Assembly: GCA_963702535.1 (NCBI GenBank)
Contig: CAVPDG010000032.1
Span: forward strand, 1-22,016
From: CAVPDG01 sp963702535
GTDB taxonomy: Bacteria; Chloroflexota; Anaerolineae; Anaerolineales; UBA4823
Length of the DNA: 22,016 nt
Reading direction: 5' to 3'
The notes below the pieces were generated by a model. That model searched no databases. It was not told where the DNA came from and saw only the letters and a program-made list of their open reading frames with translations. Position numbers and translations under genes: made by a program. Below are positions 9,116-17,631 of the stretch, in pieces. Every line of letters begins with the position of its first letter. Position 1 is the first letter of the stretch.

Positions 9116-9147
9116 CAATTTCGACAAACTAAATCCAAATATTGCGA

Positions 9148-9375
9148 TTACAGCAATTCAGCGAAATAAATTGCGGCGGCGATATGGATGGACGCCGCCA
9201 CGAAGAGCAGCATGCCCAGCGGGATATGGACGGCATGCCACATGGCGAAGAGCCTGCGGGAAAGCGCCAGGGTTGCCAGTTGGCGGCGCAAGCTGTCTCT
9301 GTGGCGGGCAAGGCGCAGCCGCCGGGGCTCGTGTCCCGACCGCGAATCCCGGGAAAAAAATCTTGTGAATTTAAC
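9148..9375 (-). pseudogene. Orphan C-terminal fragment of a histidine-rich membrane protein (cytochrome-b-like helix)
   Basis: An open frame of 75 codons without a convincing start ends in TAA at 9148-9150. It reads as an Arg-rich stretch (RRLRLARHRDSLRRQL) followed by one hydrophobic helix with FAMWHAVHIPLG, a second histidine 14 positions on, then AAAIYF and the stop. The two helix histidines have the HX13H spacing known from b-type haem-binding helices of cytochrome b families. No earlier helices, ATG or ribosome site are present, and the upstream side is occupied by the end of the DUF3592-like gene. I read it as the remnant of a larger haem-binding membrane protein, left by deletion. A short expressed protein from ATG 9243 (31 residues) is the alternative. 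The family assignment is tentative. Confidence 0.42.
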
Positions 9376-9897
9376 CTAACGATGACAGCAGGCTGGTCAG
9401 GGTAACCCCCATCACCGGGCAGGCGAGACACACCCCGATGACGATAAAAATGATCCCCAGGATCAGCCCGACCTTGCTGCCGGATGCCTGCCGCTGAAGC
9501 ACAGCATCCGATGGTTTGTCCGGATTGTAATAAACGGTTACCTGGCTGCCTACCGGATAGCGCGCTGCAGTCCGCCTGGGCTTTCGCCTGGCTGCTATAA
9601 CTGGGGTAAAGCCAAAGCCAATATTGTGCCCGCTAAACGTCTCCCCACCGACCTGGTAGGTATACTCCACCCGGGCAGCATAGATGTGGTCGTCTCGCCT
9701 TCCAAATCGGTGTTCTGGCTGCGGCTGACATGGGAATCGGTGATCTGCCCCGGCGTGGCAGGCCAGTTCTGGCTTAGCTGTGCTTTTTTCTTGCTCTGCT
9801 GCGTACGGTAGATTAGGAAAACACCCAAACCCATGAACAACAGAAAGAAAAAACCCCCACAAAGCACCCCAAACAACGGCCCAACGAAATTATCCAT
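9371..9897 (-). CDS. DUF3592-like membrane protein, one frameshift
   Basis: A product of about 175 residues. The N-terminal helix (about 5-30, rich in Gly, Phe and Leu) is followed by a soluble domain with NWPATPGQITDSHVS, RVEYTYQVGGETFSG and the strongly conserved YPVGSQVTVYYNPDKPSDAVL stretch, then a C-terminal helix (about 148-170). This order and these motifs match DUF3592 proteins, small membrane proteins of unknown function. The frame changes near 9695: the N-terminal half is read from ATG 9897 and the C-terminal half in the neighbouring frame, with one base apparently missing. A GAGGAGG ribosome site lies 7-8 nt upstream of the ATG. It is probably a single-gene unit. Confidence 0.8.
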
Positions 9898-9982
9898 GAC
9901 AAACCTCCTCTAAAAGCTTGGCATTCAAATCACATTTAGTATAAAATTAGAAACGAAATAGATTTCCCCTAAACTGAATATC

Positions 9983-10005
9983 GCCTGTGTTATTAGACCA
10001 CAGGC
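9983..10005. repeat. Inverted repeat upstream of the P-II-like gene
   Basis: Perfect 7-bp arms GCCTGTG (9983-9989) and CACAGGC (9999-10005) with a 9-nt spacer. It lies between the divergent DUF3592-like and P-II-like genes, 59 bp before the latter's ATG, so it could be an operator. No regulator is assigned. Confidence 0.35.
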
Positions 10006-10063
10006 AGCAAATGTTAGCTTACAGTTCCGTCATGCTAAGATTCGACCGATAAGGAGCCGACCC

Positions 10064-10371
10064 ATGTACATGATCTGGTTCGTGCTGGACAACCCCGACC
10101 GATTGGATGAGGTATTGGATGCCTGGGAAAAGGCGGGTATTGGCGGCGTGACAATTACCGAGAGCACCGGTATCCATCGCTTGAGGCGCCAGATGATCCC
10201 GATGCGCTATGTGTTCCAACAATCCTCTATGGTAGAAGAAGGACATTACACGTTGATGGCAATCGTCGCTGGAAGCCACGGTGCACGCCTGTCTGCAGGC
10301 CACCGAGAGCTGACGGGGATCTCGCGCAGCCGAACACGGGTGTATTTGCCGCCTGGTCTTTGACACGGTAA
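10064..10371 (+). CDS. P-II-like small regulatory protein, about three frameshifts
   Basis: Corrected length is about 102 residues. The N-terminus MYMIWFVLDNPDRLDEVLDA followed by GIGGVTITESTG has the ferredoxin-like beta-alpha-beta pattern of P-II-related proteins, where the chain VLDAWEKAGIGGVTI corresponds to helix 1 and strand 2. After LMAIV the frame shifts (near 10270) to ATVHACLQATE, shifts back (near 10305) and shifts again in a GGGG run (near 10315) to give GDLAQPNTGVFAAWSLTR and TAA at 10369-10371. AAGGAG lies 7 nt before the ATG. A cation exchanger gene follows after 38 bp. P-II-like proteins of this size often regulate a neighbouring transporter, so control of the exchanger is a reasonable inference. 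Another indel could carry the protein slightly past this stop, because the next frame reads VKGVPYPDN. Confidence 0.7.
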
Positions 10372-10409
10372 AAGGCGTCCCGTATCCGGATAACGGGCGG
10401 GAGGCCAAT

Positions 10410-11393
10410 ATGGTCTGGGTTCAGTTCATCCTCAGCTCGGCGCTCATCGTCGTGGCTGCCAACTACCTGGCAAAATATGGCGATACTATCGCCCTGCGCA
10501 CCCGCCTAGGCGGCATGTTCGTGGGGACGCTACTCCTGGCTGGGGCTACCTCGCTGCCCGAATACTGACCACCATCAGCGCCATCAACCAGGGTGTGCCC
10601 AACCTGGCTGCCGGCAACCTGTTGGGCAGCAATATGGTCAATATGTTCCTGCTGGCAGTGCTCGACCTGCTCAACCGGCGGGAGCGGTTGCTGCGCAAAG
10701 CCGCTCTTAAGTTCGCCCTATCCGGCAGCCTGGCGGTCTTTCTGATCGGGCTGGTAGTATTTTTTGCCATGGCAAATATCGAGACAACGATCGGCTGGAT
10801 CGGCATAGACGCCCTGATAATCATCCTGGCCTACGTGGTCGCCATCCGCCTGATCCAGACCAACCAGACCCACCCGAGTGTGCACCAGCCGAGGCGAGAT
10901 CCCGAAAGGGACGCCCAGCCTGGCGCGGGATGATTGGCTTCGGCTCTGGCCGCGGCGGTGCTGGTGGTAGTGACGCCATTGATGGTCTCCAGCAGCGCCG
11001 GGATCGCAGAGATCACCGGCCTGGGAACGACCTTCATCGGCACCACGCTGGTGGCGATCGTCACTTCACTGCCTGAGATGGTGACCACCATAGCCGCGGT
11101 GCGCATGGGCGCCGACGACATGGCGATCGGCAACTTATTTGGCAGCAACCTGTTTAATATGTTCGCCCTGGGTCTGACCGACATCTTCTACTTGCAGGGG
11201 CGCTTCCTGGGGGTGATCGACCCTGCCTTCCTGGTGATCGGCATGCTGGGCTTGCTGATGACCGGCATGGGATTGATCGGCAACCTGGCGCGGTTGGAGT
11301 GGGGTGCTATTCGTCGAGCTGGACGCCCTGCTGTTAATGCTGATGTATGGCGGCGGATTGTACTACTTATATGCCCGCGGAATCGCGCCGTAA
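10410..11393 (+). CDS. CaCA-family sodium/calcium (cation) exchanger, several frameshifts
   Basis: An inner-membrane cation/proton or sodium/calcium antiporter of about 327 residues. It has the two inverted alpha repeats of the CaCA superfamily: GATSLPE ... GNLLGSN in the first half and IVTSLPE ... GNLFGSN in the second, with the ion-binding Glu in each SLPE. About ten helices are expected. Frame breaks fall near 10561 (after ATSLPE), in 10870-10950 (an in-frame TGA at 10931 arises there, apparently from two or three nearby indels in the central loop) and near 11308, after which FVELDALLLMLMYGGG leads to TAA at 11391. The start ATG has a GGGAGG site. It follows the P-II-like gene and converges with gnd, 32 bp apart. 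Confidence 0.85.
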
Positions 11394-11425
11394 AGGCGGC
11401 AAACCTAATCCGGTGCAGGATTTAC

Positions 11426-12888
11426 CTAAGCACTATAAGTCGTTGAGGTGACATCCCCGCCGCTGCCGGTCCAGTTGGTGTGGAAGAACTCGCCGCGCGG
11501 GCGGTCGGTGCGCTCATAGGTGTGCGCCCCAAAGTAGTCACGCTGCGCCTGGGTCAGATTGGCGGGCAGGCGCGCATGGCGCAGACCATCATAGAACGCC
11601 AGGGCGCTGGACATGGCAGGGATGGGGATGCCCGCCTCGGCAGCCCGGGCTACCGTCTGCCGCCAGCCGGCTTGCGCGGCATCCATTTCCGCCTGGAAAT
11701 AGGCATCGAAGAGCAGGTTGGAGAGATCAGGATTGCGGGCGTACGCCTGCTTGATCTCCCCCAGGAAGACCGAGCGGATGATGCAGCCGCCGCGCCACAT
11801 GAGCGCCACGCCCCCGTAGTTAAGATTCCAGCCGTACTCCTGCGCCGCTGCCCGCATCAGCATAAAGCCCTGGGCATAGGAAATGATCTTGGAGGCGTAC
11901 AGCGCATCCCGGACGCATGCCAGAAAGGCGCCTTTATCGCCTACGAAGTGCGGCTCTGGGCCGCGTAACAGAGAAGAGGCTTCCAGGCGCACCTCTTTCA
12001 TGGCAGAGAGGAACGCGCCAGCACCGCTTCGGTGACCAGGGTGAGCGGGGTGCCAGTCTCCAGGGCTGTAATGGCTGTCCAACGACCGGTGCCCTTCTGT
12101 CCGGCGGTATCCAGGATGCGCTCGACCAGCGGAATGCCATCTGCTTCGTAATATGCCAAAATGTGACTGGTGATCTCGATCAGGTAAGAATCGAGTTTGC
12201 CGCGGTTCCATTCGGCGAAAGCCTGTTGCATTTCAGGGTAGCTCAACCCAAGCAGCGACTTCATCAGGTGGTAGAACTCGGCGATAAGCTGCATATCGCC
12301 GTATTCGATGCCGTTATGAACCATCTTGACGAAATGCCCCGCCCCGCCTTCGCCCACCCAATCGCAGCAGGGAGTGCCATCCTCCACCCTGGCGGCAATC
12401 GACTGGAAGATATCCTTGACATAGGTCCAGGCGGCTGGCGACCCGCCGGGCATGATGGAAGGTCCATGACGCGCCCCTTCCTCGCCGCCGGAGATGCCGG
12501 TGCCGATGAAGAGCAGTCCCCTGAACTCAAGATAAGCGGTGCGGCGAGCGGTATCCAGATAGTTGGAGTTTCCGCCATCGATGATAATATCGCCCTGCTC
12601 CAGGTGAGGCAACAACAGCTCGATGAAATCATCCACCGGCTGCCCGGCTTTGACCATGAGCATCACCCGCCGCGGGCGCTTGAGGGCATGCGCCAGCTCT
12701 TCCAACGAATGCGCCCCCACGACTTGCGTGCCTTTCGCCTCGTTATCCAGGAATTCGTCCACTCTGGCAACGGTGCGGTTATACACCACCACTTTAAAGC
12801 CGTGATCATTCATATTCAAGACCAGGTTCTGACCCATTACAGCCAACCCGATCAAGCCGATATCGCACAGGGATGCGGTTTCTTCCAT
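11426..12888 (-). CDS. gnd: 6-phosphogluconate dehydrogenase (decarboxylating), one frameshift
   Basis: This enzyme oxidises and decarboxylates 6-phosphogluconate to ribulose 5-phosphate in the pentose phosphate pathway, normally with NADP+. Corrected length is about 487 residues, the classical long form. It shows the Rossmann motif GLIGLAVMGQN (11-21), the NRT cofactor motif (37-39), IIDGGNSNY (102-110), GTGISGGEEGARHGPSIMPGG (129-149), the catalytic KMVHNGIEYGD (Lys188, Glu195), GTGRWT, and FFHTNWTG near the C-terminus. The frame changes near 12013, where one base is missing between ...EAVLAR and FLSAMKEVRL. ATG 12888 is preferred over TTG 12909 because GGAG sits 8-9 nt before it and the family start fits. 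Confidence 0.95.
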
Positions 12889-13007
12889 GTTCAGTCTCCA
12901 ACGCGCCAAAACGACAATGACTTGATTTTCGCCACGATAAATCCCAATGAGCCAGACTAATCATACCAGCAATTTGGGGAGACGCCCGGGGAGTGGCTAA
13001 GATAGCG

Positions 13008-13033
13008 GGTCAAGGATTTACTTATTCTTGACC
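13008..13033. promoter_or_regulatory. Operator-like inverted repeat upstream of gnd
   Basis: Perfect 7-bp arms GGTCAAG (13008-13014) and CTTGACC (13027-13033) around a 12-bp AT-rich spacer, 120 bp upstream of the gnd start. The spacing suits a dimeric repressor or activator, but no matching regulator can be named. Confidence 0.35.
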
Positions 13034-13083
13034 AGATAATTGATATGTGTTTGGTGTAGTTGGGCAGGTTCAGGCCTGATAAG

Positions 13084-13115
13084 AATCGCCCCTCTCCTGC
13101 AGGCGAGGGGCGATT
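13084..13115. repeat. Strong 11-bp stem-loop between the SGNH lipoprotein gene and gnd
   Basis: Arms AATCGCCCCTC (13084-13094) and GAGGGGCGATT (13105-13115) pair perfectly around a 10-nt loop that itself contains CCTGCAGG. It lies about 70 bp past the stop of the minus-strand lipoprotein gene. No T run follows on either strand, so it is either an atypical terminator or a copy of a dispersed palindromic element. Confidence 0.5.
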
Positions 13116-13183
13116 AGTTAGAGAAGAAGTACGTTGATGCGTTGCTAGAAGAATAAACCGCCCCGAAGTAAGCAATTAGCTGC

Positions 13184-14095
13184 CTACTTGCTCAGCTGCT
13201 CTGCCATCGCCTCGCCCAGGATCTCATGTACATGGCGCGTGGGATAGAAATAGCCCCAGTAATAATACGCATCCGGATTAGTGCAGATATCTGTGACGCC
13301 ATCGCCTGAGCCAAGATGGGTGCATGGCTCCGTCAGGTTTGTAATGCCGTAATTCTCCGGATGGCTTTGGATGCTGTTTTCAACGGCAGTAATATCAAAG
13401 ATTTCGATATCGGCATTGAGCTCCTCGGCTAAGGTTTCGAGCTCCCCTGGCAGTGTCTCATTGAACAAGGTTTGATACTCTTCCGCAGTTCTAGCAATCC
13501 CCATGCCGATGAATTCCGGGGAATTTGCTCATATTGAACGCATTCCCAACCAAAATGTGCTTCGCCCCAAGCTCTGCCAGCCGCCGGATTGCGGTAGCTA
13601 TATTGCTGATCACAGTGGTAGCTGTATTGGAGGTGCCACTGTGAAATAAATCGACGCCCCCAATCTGAATGGTATAAAGGGCATTGGGGTCGGCTTCTTT
13701 GCCGTTCAGATCTTTCTCGAATTGGTCGATTTGCCCTAACAGGCCTGTGTTATCGAAGACAGCCGAAGGCAACAGGGTGGAGTGATCGCTAAATGCCATG
13801 CACACGGCGTAATCGGTCAGGGGACTCTCAGACGGTCAGCCAGCACCTCCACTGCTACCGGCCCGTTTGTCAACCGCCCACCATATCGGTCTTGTACTTT
13901 GAGATCGAATATCTTTGGCATCTCGATAGGATCCGCCTCACCTTGATCGATCGCTTCTTTGACGAGATCAATGCATTTTCCCATATCCGATTGCTCATCG
14001 CCAAAGGCATATACGTGGGTGATGTTGGGGCTAGAAGAATTAGAGCAACCGGCGAGCAATACACCGATCAGAATAAAGACCATCACTTCGTTCAT
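13184..14095 (-). CDS. SGNH/GDSL-fold lipoprotein lacking catalytic residues, two frameshifts
   Basis: Corrected length is about 303 residues. The N-terminus has a short hydrophobic signal ending in the lipobox LLAG-Cys17, so it should be a lipid-anchored extracytoplasmic protein. The body follows the plant-type/thermolabile-haemolysin SGNH layout: YAFGDEQSD (block I), RLTNGPVAVEVLADRL, YTIQIGGVDL (block III), ELGAKHILV, a YGITN ... Cys ... CTNPD stretch, and YYWGYFYPT (block V). At every catalytic position the residue differs from the family: GDS Ser is Glu34, block III Asn is Val, and the FWDxxHPT Asp and His are Gly and Tyr. Frame breaks are at about 13830 (CCCC run) and 13512. GGAGG precedes ATG 14095. 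It is probably a binding protein or a decaying gene rather than an esterase. Confidence 0.72.
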
Positions 14096-14451
14096 GGTTT
14101 CCTCCGTGCAGAATAAAAAACACAACCTTCCGGTTAGCCCAGGCAGCGTTGTGCTTCTTGTGATCCAGCAACAGAGATATATTATTGTGGGATGAGCTTC
14201 TTGCGGTGCAGGGTTTTGTAAAAATCCATCTCTAGTATAAAGATGATTAAATCGTAGAGTAAATAATCAAAATCGAGTTTATCCCAAAATAACTGGGCTA
14301 CTATAAAGAACCAACCTGCGGAGGCCTCCAAGCCCTGCATATCTTCCAAAGGTAAGGACAAGCATCAAGACCAACCTGAAATGGGACAGTCACTACAATG
14401 TAAGCCCACTACTTATCCACTCCCACGCCCGCCGCAGTAGAGCGATACGAA
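14096..14451. other. AT-rich intergenic region between the lipoprotein gene and uxaC
   Basis: I see no gene here. The part next to the lipoprotein gene holds its probable promoter (14234-14263) and a leader of about 130 nt in which CACAAC and GTTGTG can pair. A 10-bp palindrome GGAGGCCTCC lies at 14320-14329. The rest, up to the uxaC stop, shows nothing I can name. Confidence 0.6.
14234..14263 (-). promoter_or_regulatory. Likely promoter of the SGNH-like lipoprotein gene
   Basis: On the minus strand TTTACT (14263-14258) and TATACT (14239-14234) are 18 bases apart in AT-rich DNA. Initiation near 14227 leaves an unusually long leader of about 130 nt before the ATG at 14095. Confidence 0.45.
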
Positions 14452-15861
14452 TCAGGTGCCCGGAAGCCGGTAGGCGCGCCGCGCCAGACCCACCGCCAGC
14501 TCCTGCGCCATTTCAACCGCCTCGTCGGCTTCCAGGAGGTGGCGCACCACCAGCCCAGCCAGCCAGTTGGCGCTCATCCGCCGCCACAGGTCATGCCGCG
14601 CCGGTATGGAGGGAAAAGCGCGCGTATCATCGTTGAAGCCGACGGTGTTATAGATGCCTGCCGTCTCCATCACGCCATCGAAATAGCGGCGCATGCCGTT
14701 CAGACTGTCATGGAACCACCAGGGCGGACCCAGCCGGACCGCCGGGTAATGACCCGCCAGGGGAGCCAACTCGCGGCTGTAGGCGCTCTCATCCAGGGTG
14801 AAGAGGATCAGTCCCAGTCGCGGGTCATTGCCGTAGCGTTGCAGCAAGGGCTGCAGGTTGCGGGTGTACTCGGTTTGGATGGGGATATCGGCGCCTTTGT
14901 CTGCGCCGAAACGCTCGAATAATGGCTGGTTGTGATCGCGCCAGGAACCGGGGTGGATCTGCATCACCAGCCCGTCCTCAATGCTCATGCGCGCCATCAC
15001 GACCAGCATGTGCCCGGTGAAGCGCCGGGCATCCTCAGGGGTAGCCTGCCGGTGCAGGGCGCGCTGGAAGATGCCCGAGCCTCGCCTTGCTCCAAAACCT
15101 GGGTAAAGGGTGCTAAAACGGCATGGTCGGTGGCGGTGGCGCCCATCTCTTTGAAAAAACCACGTCGCTGTTCGAGCGCCTGGATGTAGCTTTCATAAGA
15201 CGACACATCAATGCCGGATACCTGGTTGAGGGCAGCAATGTTCTCCAGCCAGCCGGGCAAATCGATATGTACCACCTTATCCGGGCGGAAGGTGGGGCGG
15301 ATATCGCCATCCCACCCCGAGGCGCGAATGGCGCGGTGGGCGCTGAGATCGTCAGTAGCGGCATCCGTGGTGCAGAGCACTTCGATGTTGAAGCGCTTAT
15401 AAAGCGCCCGCGGCCTGAACTCCGCTGAGGCAAGCCGGTCAGCCACCAGATCGTAGACCTGCTGGGCGTTCTGGCTGCTCAGCCGCTGTTCCACGCCGAA
15501 TACCTGGCGCAGCTCCTGGGTGAGCCAGTAGCCGGTGGGCGTGCCCCGGTACAAATAAAAATGCTCTGCGAAGACCTGCCAGACCTTGCGGTGGTCGGTC
15601 TCCACTGCGGCGCCCTCCACGCTGGCAAACCGAGCGCCTCCAGCGGGACGCCCTGAGAATAGAGCATGCGGAAGACATAGTGGTCGGGGATGATGAATAG
15701 CTCGGTAGGAGTCCCAAAGGAGCGTCGCGGGCAAACAGGCGCGGGTCGACGTGCCCGTGCGGGCAGACCAGGGGCAGGTCAGCAACCCGGGCATATAAAT
15801 CGCGCGCCAGGCGGCGCTGCGCCGGGTCGGGATCAAAACAACGGTCGGCAGGATCGTTCAC
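14452..15861 (-). CDS. uxaC: Glucuronate isomerase (uronate isomerase), three frameshifts
   Basis: UxaC interconverts D-glucuronate and D-fructuronate (and galacturonate/tagaturonate), the first step of uronate breakdown. Corrected length is about 470 residues, normal for the family. Motifs in order: CPHGHVDP with the metal-binding HxH, ELFIIPDHYVFRMLYSQG, ETDHRKVWQVFAEHFYLYRGTP, FNIEVLCTTDAATDD, TFRPDKVVHID, GATATDHAV, DGLVMQIHPGSWRDHN, GADIPIQTEYTRNL, GPPWWFHDS and GFNDDTRAFPSIPARHD. Frame breaks lie near 15721, 15622 and 15076, each consistent with one missing base. GTG 15861 is the likely start by family length, but its ribosome site is poor; ATG 15918 would add 19 residues. The fructuronate reductase and dehydratase genes are not in the window. 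Confidence 0.93.
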
Positions 15862-16173
15862 GGCAGCAAGACCCTTTCTGTGATGGGGCTGCGTCTGACG
15901 GAATATGCTTGCTGGCATTGTAATTGAGTTTCTCGTTTCCGGCTAACATTTCCACGCGGGTCATACTGAAGGAGTACGATGCAAGGCAGAACGAAGCGCC
16001 AGAAGTAGCCGCCACCTTCTCGATCCCGGGTTGAGACGAGCGTTAGAGGGGAATAACTGCTCATCGGAAGCTGTTGTTTTGATATAATGAAATTTGGTAC
16101 AAGCGCGGTCTGACGACCTGTTTCATTGCACATACCTCTGAAACTCGCCAGCGCAATTAAGGGGAGGTCAATC
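15862..16173. other. Divergent intergenic region between uxaC and the secreted-protein gene
   Basis: No gene is supported. A small frame on the minus strand (15858-16211) has neither a recognisable protein nor a ribosome site. The right side holds the extended -10 promoter at 16080-16088 and the leader of the secreted-protein gene. I could not place a convincing promoter for uxaC. Confidence 0.55.
16080..16088 (+). promoter_or_regulatory. Extended -10 promoter for the secreted repeat protein
   Basis: TGATATAAT (16080-16088) is a perfect TATAAT preceded by the TGn extension, which can replace a -35 box; no good -35 is seen 16-18 bp upstream. Transcription would begin near 16095, about 80 nt before the ATG at 16174. 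Confidence 0.5.
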
Positions 16174-17594
16174 ATGAGGAAGCTTCTTCGCACCGCCAGT
16201 ATCATCGCCATTCTCCTGGCGTTGTCTGTAAGTCAATGGGGGGTGGCGAATTCCGCCCCCTCAGGCGAGGGGATCAATCCGGCAGCGTACGCACCCTGGA
16301 AAGCTCATATTTTCAACGACGATCTAAACACCAATTATATATCTGTCGCTCATGGGGGAGTTCACGAATATCCCATCATCAGTTATGACCCCTACAATCT
16401 CAAGGGGGTTCTCCGATTAGCCATGCCCGCGATTAGTATGACCGGCAACTGCGGGCCGAGTAATACCTGGTATTGTAAATTTATTGGCCAGGGTTCGGAT
16501 GATGGACATACCAGCCGGATAGCGGTCTATAACTTTCGGGACTCCTTCAAGATCGGCTATATCTACAAAGATTCCTCTTTCCCTAGGTATTACTTGATTG
16601 CGGAAGAATATAGCAATGATCTGGCTTACCTGACCACTTCAAATGTCGAGATATTCAATTCCAGTATATACGACGAGCCCCATAGGGTTTGGAACATTTC
16701 CGGCCCACCTGTCTTCGTCTTCGATGACTATGGCGACCCGCATATGGTGGCGTTACTCCAGTTTGGAGGGCAGTATCGAGTGGTGTATGCTCACGAGCAA
16801 ACCGGCGGCTCGCCTACGGATCCTTGTACGAACGAGGTGGGCACCCAATTCCAGTGCGATCTTATTTATGAGAGTAGCCCACCAAATTTCATCTCTTCCG
16901 ACATCCAGATTGTAATCAACAATTCCGGTGACCCCAGAATAAGCTTTTTCAGTGGTGGGACCGAGAGCGTGATCTATGCGTATCCCATCACGGCGCATGC
17001 CAACTGCGGGCCTGGCGGGAACACCTGGCGCTGCATCACAATTGAGTCATCGTCTACGGACAATGATTTTTATCTGGGTGGGGATGATCCAATCCTGTTG
17101 GATATGGCTATTGGCCCGGCTTCACCCCATATCATCATGAAAGCGCACAACCAGGTTGGGCATACCAGGATCTGGTACGCGAAATTTGTCGGCGCGGGAG
17201 GCAATTGCGGGTATGACTACCTCGGCGCGATTCAAGTAAATCGCTGGCAGTGTTCCACACTTGCCTGGGATGGTCAAGAGACCCGCCCTATGGAAATTTC
17301 TCTCTGAAAGTCGATTCACTCGACTACCCGGTGATCGCTTTGAATTGGCCGACTCTGGCGAATTATCAGGTCGGCGTACTCTATCCTGCGGAGCGCACCG
17401 GCGGTACCCCGGGTGTATGGGAATTTGACAAGGCGGATGGGAGAGATATCGACACCGGGTATGCGGTTGACCTTGCTCTTAGCAATGATGATTTGGGCTT
17501 GATCGGATATGTAGAACTGGAAGATTACGATCCCAACCTGAAGATTGCCTACCAGGTGCAGGATAAGGCTTACCTTCCATTCATCAAAAAGTGA
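16174..17594 (+). CDS. Secreted repeat protein with C-terminal YLPFIKK tail, one frameshift
   Basis: Corrected length is about 473 residues; I do not recognise a named family. A classical signal peptide (MRKLL..., hydrophobic about 9-20) likely ends near residue 27. The mature part contains about five units of 65-90 residues with a common pattern: a short beta segment such as PVFVFDDYGDPH, a Tyr-Ala/Val strand, then Cys-(Gly)-x(n)-Trp/Phe-x-Cys (NCGPSNTWYC, CTNEVGTQFQC, NCGPGGNTWRC, NCGYDYLGAIQVNRWQC). This suggests a beta-propeller-like fold with a disulfide per blade. The last residues are KAYLPFIKK, like C-terminal tails I associate with secreted Chloroflexi proteins. One base is missing near 17292 in a CCC run. 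GGGGAGG lies 6 nt before the ATG. Confidence 0.78.
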
Positions 17595-17631
17595 TAATTT
17601 CGACCGGCAGAGCGACCCCAACCGGCGTGGA

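Noticed and set aside
10550..10570. Programmed ribosomal frameshifting as an explanation for broken genes
   Set aside because: Breaks occur in many unrelated genes, in both directions and without slippery heptamers or downstream pseudoknots, so shared sequence error is simpler.
14320..14329. Ten-bp palindrome GGAGGCCTCC as an operator
   Set aside because: Short, isolated, and far from any promoter I can identify; it could easily arise by chance.
15858..16211. A 117-codon minus-strand frame between uxaC and the secreted-protein gene
   Set aside because: No ribosome site, no recognisable protein, and it overlaps the promoter and signal-peptide region of the secreted-protein gene.
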